64,000 nucleotides of DNA from Actinoplanes derwentensis (GTDB taxonomy: Bacteria > Actinomycetota > Actinomycetes > Mycobacteriales > Micromonosporaceae), in NCBI RefSeq assembly GCF_900104725.1, contig NZ_LT629758.1, positions 8,270,001 to 8,334,000 of the forward strand. Direction: 5' to 3'. The notes beneath the pieces were generated by a model that searched no databases, had not been told where the DNA came from, and saw only the letters and a list, made by a program, of their open reading frames with translations. Of this stretch, positions 33,466 through 42,644 are shown in pieces (the first letter of the stretch is position 1; each line of letters begins with the position of its first letter). The position numbers were made by a program, and so were the translations under genes.

Positions 33466-34482
33466 TCAGCTCAGCTCGAAGCGCTGGACCAGCTGGGTCA
33501 CATCGGCGATGTACTCGAACCAGTCCCGATCGGACTGGTAGCCCAACTCGGCGTTCACCTTCAGCATCGACTCGTTGTGCTGGGCGTTCCACGTCTGCAC
33601 CTGACGCAACGTCGGCTCGGCGGCCCGCAACTCGAACAGCATCCGAGCCTTGATCGCCCGGTCGATGCCATAACCACGGTGCTCCCGGACGACGATCGTG
33701 TCGTACTGATCGGCGCGCTCCGGATGCTGCGCCGGTACCACCACCTCGGTCAGGCCGGCCACCGCACCGGTCGCCTCGTGGATGGCGAGCACGATGTACG
33801 GACTCAGTCCGCGTCGGTGCAAAGTCTCCAGCGACTCCCGCAACCGTTGCGGATCCGAGGACCGCGGTGCCAGGTCCAGGTCGTCGTCATCCCGTTGCGC
33901 CTCGGCTTTCGCCTGCGCGTAGGCGTCCAGCAGATGATCCGGCGGACCGCCCGGGTGATACTCCACTCGGTAGCCGGAACTGATTCCACTGGCCATGCCA
34001 CCGAGGGTCAGCCAGTCGACCGAGTCCAGGTTGAGGACGCTGCGAGTCTCCACATACTCCCGCTCGAAGCCCAGCGACTCGTAGAACGGGATCGCCGGAG
34101 TGCCCCCGATCGCCTCCACGCCGATCGAGGAGAAACCCTCCAGATAGGCACGGCGAACCGCCATCGCGACCAGCTGCCGGCCCAGGCCACGGCGCCGCAA
34201 CTCGGGCCGCACCACCACTTCCAGCACCCCGATGTCGCCGAGCAGCAGGATGTTGACGTGCGCGAAGATCTTGCCGGCGCCCTCGGGAAGCCGGTCGTCC
34301 TCGGCCACCCAAGTGATCCGCCGTTCGCCCGGCATGGTTTCGGCCAGATACTCCCTGACCTGCACGTCCCGCCAGGGTGGATCCTCCGGGAGATCGGCCG
34401 CCAGGACCGCGTTCACCGTCTCCACGAGCGAGTCGACCTCGGCCGCGGACGCTGAGCGGGGATCCCATTCACGCACCCTCAC
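33466..34482 (-). CDS. Tandem GNAT acetyltransferase
   Basis: 338 residues with two GNAT domains. The first has the acetyl-CoA loop 'RPELRRRGLGRQLVAMAVRR' (~90-110) and 'IPFYESLGFEREYVE'; the second is weaker ('AVAGLTEVVVP', 'EHRGYGIDRAIKARML', 'NAQHNESMLKVNAELGY'). Two-domain GNATs include MshD of mycothiol synthesis, but I see no specific MshD signature, so the substrate is left open. GTG 34482 is the longest start; no Shine-Dalgarno, and internal GTG 34476 is possible. Confidence 0.8.
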   Translation of the reverse strand: MRVREWDPRSASAAEVDSLVETVNAVLAADLPEDPPWRDVQVREYLAETMPGERRITWVAEDDRLPEGAGKIFAHVNILLLGDIGVLEVVVRPELRRRGLGRQLVAMAVRRAYLEGFSSIGVEAIGGTPAIPFYESLGFEREYVETRSVLNLDSVDWLTLGGMASGISSGYRVEYHPGGPPDHLLDAYAQAKAEAQRDDDDLDLAPRSSDPQRLRESLETLHRRGLSPYIVLAIHEATGAVAGLTEVVVPAQHPERADQYDTIVVREHRGYGIDRAIKARMLFELRAAEPTLRQVQTWNAQHNESMLKVNAELGYQSDRDWFEYIADVTQLVQRFELS

Positions 34483-34590
34483 TAGTACATCGTGCCGTTT
34501 GTACGACCCGGAGGGAAGTCCTGACCACGCAAAAGTACAGAGCCCATCACACAGCGTCGTAAAGATCGCCGATCTCTCATCGCACCGTGA

Positions 34591-36429
34591 TCACGACTGG
34601 CTACGACGCCCGTATTCGTCGGCCGTGGTGAAGACCTTCTGCGCGTGCGGCTGAACCGCGTTGTACGACAGGATCGCCTCCCACCAGGAATCGGCCCGCG
34701 ACATGTCCCGCCCGCCCTTGCACAGGTAGACCGCGGCGGTCAGCGCCGCGTCGTCGATGTCATTGGGGTTCGCCACCCCGTCCCGGTCCGCGTCGATCGC
34801 GTTCTCCTGCCAGGTAGCCGGAAGGAACTGCATCGGCCCGATCGCCCGGTCGAACGTGGTGTCCCCGTCCAGGGCCCCCCGATCAGTGTCGGCGATCAGC
34901 CGCCGCCCACCTTTCCCGTCCATCGGCAGCCCGTAGATCGTCGGCTCCGCCACCCCGTCAGCCCGCAGTACCGCCCCGTTGTAGCTGCCGTGCGACGACT
35001 CGACCTTCCCGATCGCGGCCAGCGTGGTCCAACTCAACCGGCAGGTAGGCGTGGTCTGCGTGGCAACAAGCTCGGCATACCCGTAGGCCTGCACCGCGAC
35101 CACCGGAACGCCCACTTTGGTCCCGACCTGCTCAGCCCAGCCCGCCAGAGCGTCAGCCGGCCGAACAGCCGCCACCGTGGGTTGCGTATACCCCGGCAGT
35201 CCCGACACACCCACCCCAGGTAGTCCCACCCCCGGCAGTCCCGTGCCAGGCAGCCCCGTGCCGAGCCCCGGAACCGGATAGCTGGGCGGCAGACCACCCG
35301 CCCCCGGCAGCCCGCCCGCCGACTCCAACACCGGCGGCACCGCCCCTTGCCCACTCTCACCGAACCGTGGAGTCACACTGGGCGCCGGCGCCGCCTCCAG
35401 CGCTTTCGGCACCAGATAGGCCCCCGAAGCCACAGCCGTGACAACCAGCGCCGCCACCAGAACCCCCGGAATGACGACCCGCCCACTGGGCCCCCGCCCC
35501 CACGACACAACCCCACGCCCCGCCGACCCGACCCCACGCCCAACCCACCCAAGCGCACGAACCGGCCGCCCCCACCCCGTCCGCCCAGTCGCCGTTCCAG
35601 CCGCCGCCGTCCCAGCCGTCTCGGCCGCCGCCGTTCCGGTCGCTGTTCCCGCCGCCGCTGTCGTCCCAGCCGCTGTCGTGCCTGCAGCCGCTGCTGATCC
35701 AACCGCCGCTGCTGCTCCATCAGCCACTGTCGGCCCCGCCGCCGTTCCAGCGGTCCCCTTGCCAGCGGCTGCCGCGCCAGAACTCATATCCGGCACGTCC
35801 CCGCCAGGCTTCGTGCCGGAACCCGCCGACTCACCTGTCGAGGCCGTCGCGGCACTCCCTTTCGGCTTGGCACTGTCACCGTCGGGCGCAGCGGCCCGAA
35901 GCAGCCCGGTCTCAGCAGGCTTCCCGATCGCACCGGATTGCCCAGTCGCAGTGGCCTTCTCGGCCGCGCTGGGTTTCTGAGCAGCGGATGGTTTCTCGAT
36001 CCCGCTGGGCTCTTGGGCCGTGCCGGGCTTCCCAGTTGCGGCGGGTTTCTCGGTCCCGCTGGGTTCCCGGGTCGTGCCGTGCCCCTCGGCCGCTGCGGGC
36101 CTTTCGGTCGTGCCGGGCTTTTCAGCAGGGGCATGCTCTTCGGTCATGGCTGGCTCTTCGGTCGCGCTTCCCGAACTGGCGGCCAGGTCCGGGAACGGCT
36201 TACCGGCGGGGAACGGCTTGGCCTCAGGGAGAGGAGTAACCGCAGGGAATCCCCCCGTGGACTGCGCGATCGGCTCGGCCGGCCGTGAGGTGGAAGACGG
36301 CCCCGCGGTAGAGAACGGCCCCGCGGTGGAGGATGGATCGGCCGGGGCCGCGCCGGAACTCCCCAGGGGCCCGCCCTGATGCGGTGCCGGGGCTGGCTGC
36401 TCTTCTGGGTCTTTCCGTGCCTCCGCCAC
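34591..36429 (-). CDS. Membrane-anchored lytic transglycosylase with long disordered N-terminus
   Basis: 612 residues. Residues 1-~300 are low-complexity Pro/Ala/Glu/Thr/Lys with repeated EKP/KPxxxE units and Ala/Gly/Thr runs. One membrane helix follows (~330-350, 'VVIPGVLVAALVVTAVASGA'). The extracytoplasmic part has a GxGLPG-type linker and a C-terminal SLT domain: catalytic Glu in 'LAAIGKVESSHGSYNG', 'GPMQFLPATWQENAIDADRD', 'AVYLCKGGRDMS', 'AILSYN'. Cleaves peptidoglycan. The cytoplasmic repeat region is unusually long. GTG 36429 is the likely start. Divergent from fmdB by 101 bp. Confidence 0.85.
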   Translation of the reverse strand: MAEARKDPEEQPAPAPHQGGPLGSSGAAPADPSSTAGPFSTAGPSSTSRPAEPIAQSTGGFPAVTPLPEAKPFPAGKPFPDLAASSGSATEEPAMTEEHAPAEKPGTTERPAAAEGHGTTREPSGTEKPAATGKPGTAQEPSGIEKPSAAQKPSAAEKATATGQSGAIGKPAETGLLRAAAPDGDSAKPKGSAATASTGESAGSGTKPGGDVPDMSSGAAAAGKGTAGTAAGPTVADGAAAAVGSAAAAGTTAAGTTAAAGTATGTAAAETAGTAAAGTATGRTGWGRPVRALGWVGRGVGSAGRGVVSWGRGPSGRVVIPGVLVAALVVTAVASGAYLVPKALEAAPAPSVTPRFGESGQGAVPPVLESAGGLPGAGGLPPSYPVPGLGTGLPGTGLPGVGLPGVGVSGLPGYTQPTVAAVRPADALAGWAEQVGTKVGVPVVAVQAYGYAELVATQTTPTCRLSWTTLAAIGKVESSHGSYNGAVLRADGVAEPTIYGLPMDGKGGRRLIADTDRGALDGDTTFDRAIGPMQFLPATWQENAIDADRDGVANPNDIDDAALTAAVYLCKGGRDMSRADSWWEAILSYNAVQPHAQKVFTTADEYGRRSQS

Positions 36430-36518
36430 GCGTCGACCCTACCCGCCGGAAACCACTATCGGGGATGCCGTGAAGGCCCTGTGGACAACTCCCTGAGCGT
36501 GCTTCGAGGCAGGGGTTC

Positions 36519-36524
36519 TACGCT
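36519..36524 (+). promoter_or_regulatory. -10 element of the fmdB-like gene
   Basis: TACGCT, exactly 6 nt before ATG 36531; no Shine-Dalgarno. Confidence 0.55.
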
Positions 36525-36530
36525 GGTCGG

Positions 36531-36755
36531 ATGCCGCGTTACGAGTTCCGCTGTCGCGCCTGTGGCGCCGATTTCGAAGTCAGTCGCCCGATGAGTGAGG
36601 CCAGCCAGCCGGCGGCCTGTCCGGAGGGCCACGGCGACACTGTGAAGCTGCTGTCCACAGTCGCCGTCATGGGCCGCGGAGGCCCGGCCCGACCTGCCCC
36701 GGCAGCTGGAGGCGGTGGAGGCGGCGGTTGTTGCGGTGGCGGCGGCTGCTGCTGA
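36531..36755 (+). CDS. FmdB-family zinc ribbon protein
   Basis: 74 residues. 'PRYEFRCRACGADFEVSRPM' carries CRAC, and 'ACPEGHG' the second half of a zinc ribbon with His replacing the last Cys. The tail is Gly-rich with two Cys pairs (GGGGCCGGGGCC), a common ending in actinobacterial FmdB proteins. Described as a regulatory zinc ribbon; role unknown. Leaderless-type start. A 10-bp hairpin follows. Confidence 0.9.
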   Translation: MPRYEFRCRACGADFEVSRPMSEASQPAACPEGHGDTVKLLSTVAVMGRGGPARPAPAAGGGGGGGCCGGGGCC

Positions 36756-36760
36756 CCGCC

Positions 36761-36801
36761 CCGGGCCGCATGGTCGTGTCCCGCCCGCCCGTGCGGCCCG
36801 G
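36761..36801 (+). terminator. Hairpin after fmdB-like gene
   Basis: 10-bp stem (36761-36770 with 36792-36801), 21-nt loop, 5 bp after the stop. Confidence 0.5.
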
Positions 36802-37262
36802 AAGAGCGCAGAGCCCACGCCGACGAAGCGGCCGACGAAGAACGCACGGCGAAGCGCGCCCAACCAAGAAGCGAAGAACGGCGAAGCGCACACGCGGGGT
36901 GCGAACCCCAGATCACCAACCCGAGAATTCGCCTGCGAAACGCCCGCCCCTCAGCGACCATGGTGATCACTGTCGACTTCGTCCGGTGACGCCGTCCTCG
37001 CTCCGGGTGCCGATCCGATGCCTCTTACGGGTAGACCCGAACGCCCTGGCGGTTTTGCTCCCGCACGGCGTTTCCGCGTTCGATCTCTTTCGTTACGAGA
37101 CGCGTAGTCCCGTATGCCTCCGGTCGATGCACGACCACGATGTCCTCCGTAAGGGGTCGGCCGCGACGGGCTAGTGATCACCGTCCGTTTCTACGATGGG
37201 CGGTAACGCAGAGATACGGCACCATGAGTCGCGACTTCCCAGAAAGGGGCGGAGGTTCCACC
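36802..37262. other. Gene-free region before the cyclase-ATPase gene
   Basis: About 460 bp. Open frames exist but lack ribosome sites and protein-like composition. TACGAT at 37193-37198 is a candidate -10 for the cyclase gene, giving a leader of ~58 nt. GGGGTGCGAACCCC at ~36895 superficially resembles a tRNA T-arm but no tRNA fits around it. Confidence 0.45.
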
Positions 37263-39896
37263 GTGTCGGGACGGATCGAGCTACCCAGTGGCCTGGTGAC
37301 CTTTATGTTCACCGACATCGAGGGCTCGACGCGGCTTGCCCGGATGCTCGGTGCGGCCTACCGGAGCGTTCTCAATGCGCATCGAACAGTGCTACGCGCT
37401 GTGTTCAAAGACTTCGATGGTGTCGAACTCCTAACCGAGGGTGACTCCTTTTTCGTGGCGTTCTCGAACGCTGACGCGGCGCTCGCGGCGTGTGTGGAGG
37501 CGCAGCGGCGACTGTCTGCTCACGACTGGCCGCGGCACGACGCGGTGCCGCTGGTCCGGATGGGACTGCACACCGGGCGGGCGAATCCGGTCGGCCAGGA
37601 GTACGCGAGTGCCGAGGTGCACCGGGCGGCGCGGGTGTCGGCGGCGGCGCACGGCGGTCAGGTGCTGTGTTCGGAGGCGACGGCCGTGGCGGTGACCGCC
37701 ACCTATGCGACGGCGACCGCGACGGCGGGTACCGCGGCCGCCGCGACTCTGGCCACGGTGGATCTGGTCGACCTGGGTGCGTTCCGGCTGCGGGGGTTCG
37801 ACGACGACGAGCGGCTGTTCCAGGTGATCGCTCCCGGTCTGGAGCGGGAGTTCCCGCACCCGCGGACCGGGCAGGCGCCCCGGCACAATCTGCCGGCCGA
37901 GCACAGCCCGTTTGTGGGGCGCCGGGCTGAGATCGCCGAACTGTCCGAGCTGATCAGCCGGAACCGCCTGGTCACAGTGGTGGGCCCGGGCGGTTCCGGT
38001 AAGACGCGGCTGGCGAGTGCGGTGGGCGAGCAGCTTCTCCCGGCGTACCCGGGCGGGGTTTGGACGATCGATGCCGCAAACGCCGCGCAAGGACTGCCGG
38101 CCGCTCTCGCCGCCGCTCTGGGCCTGCGCCCGGAACCGGGCCGGCCGATGATCGACACGGTGGTGGAACAGTGCGCCGAACGCCGGATGCTCGTCATCGT
38201 GCAGACCTGTGACGCCGCCCCGGCGCTGACCGCGACGCTGGCGCACCGGCTGCTCAGCCGCTGCCGGCGGCTCGATGTGGTGGCTACCGGCCGGTCGCCG
38301 CTGGCGCTGCCGGGGGAGACCGTGTGGCGGATCCCGCCGCTTGTTCCGGCGGACGCGTTCGCGCTGCTCCGGGACCGTGCGGCGGCAGCGCAGGGCGGAC
38401 GCCCCGGTGATGGTGACTCGCAGTTGGCGCGGCTGGCGGCCCGGTTGGAGGGTTCGCCTCTGGCTATTCAGCTCGCCGCCGCCCGGCTGCGGTTGCTGCC
38501 CGCCGAACAGTTGGCCCGCCGTCTCGACGATCCGCTCGGCGCGCTCGACAACGATGCCGCCGGCGACGGCCGGCACGCCAGCCTGACCAACAATCTGGCC
38601 TGGTCGTACCGCACGCTGGGCAACCGGGCCGCCGGTCTGCTGCGGCGGCTCGCGGTCTTCGCCGGGCCGGTCGATCTGACGACTGTGGAGTGGTGTGATC
38701 CGGGTGCGCTCGGCGCGCTCTCCGAACTCGCCGACAAGTCCCTGGTGGAGGTGGCGCCCGGCCCCAGTTATCGGATGTCCGACCAGGTGCGGGCGTACGC
38801 TCTGCGCCAACTCGCGGCCACCGGTGAGGAGGCTGCCGTCCGGGCGAGTCATCTGACCTGGGCGTTGCACGCGCTGGATCGGGCCGCCGTGGACAGCGAC
38901 GATCAGATCCGGACAGTGTCACTGACCGAGCTGGGCCCACTCGTACCGGAATGGCAGTCGGCGTTGCGCTGGGCCTCGGCCACCGGTGACGTACCGGCCG
39001 GTCTGCGCCTTGCCGCCGCCCTGGAACCCTGGTGGCGCGAACACGACGACGCCCGCCGGGAGGGCCGTGAGCTGCTGGCCGCCTTGTACCGGCATCTGCC
39101 GGCCGCCGTGGGCCGGGTGACCGCCGCCGACCTGGCGCGAACCTATCTGGTGCACGCGGGGCTCGCCGACGAGCGGGCCGAGCGGGAGCGGTTCCTGGCA
39201 CGGGCCGAGGCGGAGGCCGGGAGCTCCGGCGACGAGGCGCTGCAGGTCCGGGTCCGGGCGGTCCGCCTGACGCTGTCCGGCGACGATCCGGCAGCCGCCG
39301 AGAGCGACTGTCGCGAGGTGATAGCCGAGGCGGAACGTTCCGGGGTGCCGAACGCGGCCTTCCCCGCCGTCCTGACCCTGGCCGAACTGCTCTGGCGGCG
39401 TGAGGCCGTCACCGAGGCCGCCGATCTGCTGGGCGCGGCCCGCCAGCTGGAGGCGGCGCGTCCCGAGGACCGCGGCCGGCGGGCGGTGGACTGGCTGCTC
39501 GGCATGGTGGCGCTCCGCCGTGGTGACCTGGTCGCCGCCCACGATCACCTGGTGGTGGCGTTGCGGTCCCGGTTGCGGCACGGCTTCCGGGGTGCGGCCG
39601 CTGACGCGGTGGCCGCGATCGCGGTGCGCTGCGCGTTCGGCGGCGATCCGGCGACTGCCACAGTGCTGTTCGGCGGTGCCGAAGCGGCATGCGGCGCCCG
39701 GCGTACCGAATCGTTCGGCGCTTTCTGGTCGGCCCGTCAGGCGTCGCTGCGGGAGCTGCTCGGCGACGCGGCCTTCGACGAGGCCTACGCGGACGGCGCG
39801 AGCCTGGGCTTCGATCGGATAGTCGCGATGGCCTTGGCCGTGGAACACCCCGACCTGGAGAACGGAGCTGTCCGCTTCGCCCAGATAGTGCGATAA
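37263..39896 (+). CDS. Class III nucleotide cyclase domain fused to AAA/NB-ARC-like ATPase and TPR-like region
   Basis: 877 residues. Residues ~1-185: class III cyclase domain with 'LVTFMFTDIEGSTRLARMLG' and 'LLTEGDSFFVAFSNAD' (metal Asps) and 'VRMGLHTGRA'. The catalytic VNRAAR is VHRAAR here, Asn replaced by His. Residues ~215-480: P-loop 'VVGPGGSGKTRLASAVGEQL' of an STAND/AfsR-type ATPase. The rest is helical, TPR-like. No membrane helix or LuxR domain is seen. The family is typical of actinobacterial signalling ATPases. GTG 37263 follows GGAGG (37251-37255). Confidence 0.85.
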   Translation: MSGRIELPSGLVTFMFTDIEGSTRLARMLGAAYRSVLNAHRTVLRAVFKDFDGVELLTEGDSFFVAFSNADAALAACVEAQRRLSAHDWPRHDAVPLVRMGLHTGRANPVGQEYASAEVHRAARVSAAAHGGQVLCSEATAVAVTATYATATATAGTAAAATLATVDLVDLGAFRLRGFDDDERLFQVIAPGLEREFPHPRTGQAPRHNLPAEHSPFVGRRAEIAELSELISRNRLVTVVGPGGSGKTRLASAVGEQLLPAYPGGVWTIDAANAAQGLPAALAAALGLRPEPGRPMIDTVVEQCAERRMLVIVQTCDAAPALTATLAHRLLSRCRRLDVVATGRSPLALPGETVWRIPPLVPADAFALLRDRAAAAQGGRPGDGDSQLARLAARLEGSPLAIQLAAARLRLLPAEQLARRLDDPLGALDNDAAGDGRHASLTNNLAWSYRTLGNRAAGLLRRLAVFAGPVDLTTVEWCDPGALGALSELADKSLVEVAPGPSYRMSDQVRAYALRQLAATGEEAAVRASHLTWALHALDRAAVDSDDQIRTVSLTELGPLVPEWQSALRWASATGDVPAGLRLAAALEPWWREHDDARREGRELLAALYRHLPAAVGRVTAADLARTYLVHAGLADERAERERFLARAEAEAGSSGDEALQVRVRAVRLTLSGDDPAAAESDCREVIAEAERSGVPNAAFPAVLTLAELLWRREAVTEAADLLGAARQLEAARPEDRGRRAVDWLLGMVALRRGDLVAAHDHLVVALRSRLRHGFRGAAADAVAAIAVRCAFGGDPATATVLFGGAEAACGARRTESFGAFWSARQASLRELLGDAAFDEAYADGASLGFDRIVAMALAVEHPDLENGAVRFAQIVR

Positions 39897-39944
39897 AACA
39901 CTTCTTCTGGTACGCCACCCGGCCCGACAACCGCAGCTACCGGT

Positions 39945-39968
39945 CCTGCCTCGTCCCCGCGAGGCGGG
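39945..39968. terminator. Hairpin between cyclase and K+ channel genes
   Basis: 9-bp stem (39945-39953 with 39960-39968, one G-T pair), 6-nt loop, extended by an outer ACCGG/CCGGT pairing. Lies between convergent genes and overlaps the start of repeat copy 2. Confidence 0.55.
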
Positions 39969-40009
39969 CCGCCGGTCCCGGCCGACCCGCGACCGCCGGG
40001 CCGAATGCG
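39959..40009. repeat. ~50-bp GC-rich intergenic repeat, copy 2
   Basis: Begins GCGAGGC and ends CGCCGGGCCGAATGCG (39994-40009), as does the element at 33302-33351. Both copies sit between convergent genes. Confidence 0.5.
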
Positions 40010-40014
40010 GTGGC

Positions 40015-41031
40015 TCAGACGGAGACCCCGTTGGAGACGGACTCGTCATCGCGGATGTAGACCAGCAGGTCGCCGGTCTCGATCGTGACGGCCTGCTCGC
40101 CGCCCAGCGGCAGCACCTTGCCCCGGCGGATCAGGGCCACCACCAGCGTCACCAGCTGCCGGGGGTTACGGCCCACCTCGGCCCGCTCGGCCGAGCGCAT
40201 CGCCAGCGCCATGCCCTGACCCGGTGTCAACAGGTCCTCCACCACGTCGATCAGCGGCGGCGCGGTGGTGGTCAGACCGAGCAGGCGGCCGGCCGTCGAC
40301 GACGACACGATCACGTGGTGGGCGCCGCTCTGTTTGAGCAGCGCCGCGTTCTCCTGCTCACGGACCGCGGCGATGATCCGGACCTGACCGGCGGTCAGCT
40401 GGCGGACGGTCAGCGTGATCAGCACCGAGGCCTCGTCGCGGTCGGTGGCGATGATGACCGACTTGGCGTTCTTCACATCCGCCTCGTTCAGCACCGACGA
40501 CCGGGTGGCATCACCCTCGATCACCACGAAACCGCTGGCCTGAGCCTGCCGGACGCCACCTTCACGGTTCTCGACGATGACGATGCGGTTCTTGTCGTAA
40601 CCGGTCTCCAGCAGTGCGGCGACCGCGGCCCGGCCCTTGGTGCCGTAACCGCAGATGATCACGTGGTCCTTCAACTTGCTCCTCCACCGGGCGACACGCA
40701 GACCCTTGCGGTACTGGTCGGTCAGCACCTCCAGTGTGGTGCCGACCAGGATGATCAGGAAGAGGACCCGGGCGGGCGTGATGAACAGGACGTTCACCAG
40801 GCGGGCGCTCTGAGTCGCCGGGGTGATGTCGCCGTAGCCGGTGGTGGAGAGCGAGACGACCGCATAGTAGAAGCAGTCGAGCAGGGTCAGCCCGTCCTCG
40901 TTGACGTCCCGATAACCGTCCCGGTCGGAGTAGATGACCGCGACCGAGACCAGAATCAGGGAACACGCCATCAACAGCCGCAGCCCGAGGGCCCGCAACG
41001 GCCCTTGACGGACCCTAGGTAGATGAATCAT
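40015..41031 (-). CDS. Two-TM potassium channel with RCK (TrkA-N) domain
   Basis: 338 residues. Two membrane helices (~15-35 and ~85-105) flank a pore loop with the selectivity filter 'SLSTTGYGDITP'. A cytoplasmic RCK Rossmann domain follows ('DHVIICGYGTKGRAAVAALL', 'VIEGDATRSSVLNEADV', 'IIATDRDEASVLITL') and a TrkA-C region at the end. Likely K+ conductance gated by a nucleotide or ion bound to RCK. ATG 41031. Divergent from the phospholipase gene. Confidence 0.92.
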   Translation of the reverse strand: MIHLPRVRQGPLRALGLRLLMACSLILVSVAVIYSDRDGYRDVNEDGLTLLDCFYYAVVSLSTTGYGDITPATQSARLVNVLFITPARVLFLIILVGTTLEVLTDQYRKGLRVARWRSKLKDHVIICGYGTKGRAAVAALLETGYDKNRIVIVENREGGVRQAQASGFVVIEGDATRSSVLNEADVKNAKSVIIATDRDEASVLITLTVRQLTAGQVRIIAAVREQENAALLKQSGAHHVIVSSSTAGRLLGLTTTAPPLIDVVEDLLTPGQGMALAMRSAERAEVGRNPRQLVTLVVALIRRGKVLPLGGEQAVTIETGDLLVYIRDDESVSNGVSV

Positions 41032-41126
41032 GGAACCGCCTGCACGCGATCACCTTAACCGTCAAGCTTGAGCTCTCATCGGTAGGAGATCACATCAGCC
41101 CACCGGCCGCGTGCTGGAGGTCCCAC

Positions 41127-41606
41127 ATGCCCCGACTCGTGGCCATAGCGGCCCTCACCGCCACGCTGCTCCCTGCCGTTCCGGCGTCCGCGGCCACACT
41201 GCCGCCTGCAACTCCGGTGACCAGCGATCGAGCCGAGATCCTGGCCGCCTGGACCCAGCCGACCGCGGAGAGCACCGCCGCCTGGAAGGCAGCCCGGTCC
41301 CACCGAAAACGCTGGGCCGCCTACCACTTCGACTGGTCCACCGACCTCTGCACCCGGGCGCCCGAGACACCGCTCGGCTTCGACTTCTCCGACGCCTGCC
41401 GCCACCACGACTTCGGCTACCGCAACTACCGGACCACTTTCGCCCAGCACAAGAAACGCATCGACGAGGTCTTCCGAGCCGATCTGCGCCGAATCTGCGA
41501 CGCCCGCCGCCTGGCCGCCCAGCCGTTCTGCAACGCGACCGCCTTCACCTACTTCGAAGCGGTGCGCCTACTCCCCAGAACCCAGCCCCCGACACCCGCG
41601 ATCTGA
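41127..41606 (+). CDS. Secreted prokaryotic phospholipase A2
   Basis: 159 residues with a Sec signal peptide (MPRLVAIAALTATLLPAVPA, cleavage likely after ASA at ~23). The catalytic signature is 'FSDACRHHDFGYRNY' (CxHHDxGY), with His as base and Asp for calcium; further cysteines 'LCTRAP', 'RICDAR' and 'PFCNAT' would make disulphides. Releases fatty acids from the sn-2 position outside the cell. Family pfam Phospholip_A2_3, as in Streptomyces violaceoruber. ATG 41127 follows GGAGG (41116-41120). Confidence 0.93.
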   Translation: MPRLVAIAALTATLLPAVPASAATLPPATPVTSDRAEILAAWTQPTAESTAAWKAARSHRKRWAAYHFDWSTDLCTRAPETPLGFDFSDACRHHDFGYRNYRTTFAQHKKRIDEVFRADLRRICDARRLAAQPFCNATAFTYFEAVRLLPRTQPPTPAI

Positions 41607-41633
41607 CGGCCTACGGCGCGCTCAGCGAGCCCG

Positions 41634-42644
41634 TCAGAGGATCGTCCAGGTGTCGCCGGTGTTGAGGAGCTGGTCGAGCATCTCTTCGGGGGTGCCGGTG
41701 GCCTGGGCCTTCGCGTCGTGGACCTGTTTGCGGACGATCTCGTCGTAGGACGGGCGCCGCACGTCGCGGAACACGCCGATCGGGGTGGTGCCCAGGTCGG
41801 AGCCGGAGAGCCGGCTGAGGGCGAAGGCGTACGCCGGGTCCTCGACGGTCGCGTCGTGGACGATCGGGGTGCCGCCTTCCTGGACTTTCAGGCCGAAGCT
41901 GCCTTCCGGGTGGACGACGTTCAGATTCCCGAAGGTGATCGGTGAACCCTGTTCGAGGCGGATCAGGTGTTCGTCGCGGGTGGACGCGTCCTTGATCAGG
42001 TCGAAGGCGCCATCGTTGAAGATGTTGCAGTTCTGATAGATCTCGACGAACGCCGAGCCCTCGTGGGCGGCGGCGGCCCGCAGCACCGACTGGAGGTGTT
42101 TACGGTCGGAGTCGATGGTCCGGGCCACGAAGGTCGCCTCCGCGCCGAGGGCCAGTGACAGCGGGTTGAACGGGGAGTCCGCCGATCCGACCGGCGTCGA
42201 CTTGGTGATCTTGCCGAGTTCCGAGGTGGGCGAGTACTGACCCTTGGTCAGACCGTAGATCCGGTTGTTGAAGAGCAGGATCTTCAGGTTCACGTTGCGC
42301 CGCAGGGCGTGGATCAGGTGGTTGCCGCCGATCGACAGGGCGTCGCCGTCCCCGGTCACCACCCAGACGCTCAGGTCGGGGCGGGATGTGGACAGCCCGG
42401 TCGCGATGGCCGGGGCCCGCCCGTGGATCGAGTGCATCCCGTAGGTGTTCATGTAGTACGGGAACCGGGACGAGCAGCCGATCCCGGAGACGAAGACGAT
42501 GTTCTCCCGGGGGATGCCCAGTTCCGGCATGAACTGCTGCACCGCGGCGAGGATCGCGTAGTCCCCGCAGCCGGGGCACCAGCGCACTTCCTGGTCGGAT
42601 TTGAAGTCTTTGGCGGTCAGTTTCACCGCGACCGTCTCAGCCAT
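41634..42644 (-). CDS. korB: 2-oxoacid:ferredoxin oxidoreductase beta subunit (KorB-like)
   Basis: 336 residues. Thiamine-diphosphate and Fe-S bearing subunit: 'VRWCPGCGDYAILAAVQQFM' (CxxC), 'VSGIGCSSRFPYYMNTYGMH', TPP/Mg motif 'VTGDGDALSIGGNHLIHALR', 'NNRIYGLTKGQYSPTS'. Likely 2-oxoglutarate:ferredoxin oxidoreductase, providing reduced ferredoxin. It overlaps the alpha-subunit gene by 8 nt, so it is translationally coupled. Confidence 0.94.
   Translation of the reverse strand: MAETVAVKLTAKDFKSDQEVRWCPGCGDYAILAAVQQFMPELGIPRENIVFVSGIGCSSRFPYYMNTYGMHSIHGRAPAIATGLSTSRPDLSVWVVTGDGDALSIGGNHLIHALRRNVNLKILLFNNRIYGLTKGQYSPTSELGKITKSTPVGSADSPFNPLSLALGAEATFVARTIDSDRKHLQSVLRAAAAHEGSAFVEIYQNCNIFNDGAFDLIKDASTRDEHLIRLEQGSPITFGNLNVVHPEGSFGLKVQEGGTPIVHDATVEDPAYAFALSRLSGSDLGTTPIGVFRDVRRPSYDEIVRKQVHDAKAQATGTPEEMLDQLLNTGDTWTIL

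Noticed and set aside
36880..36915. GGGGTGCGAACCCC resembling a tRNA T-arm
   Set aside because: Loop bases do not match the TTCRANY pattern on either strand, and no anticodon arm, D-arm or acceptor stem could be placed around it.
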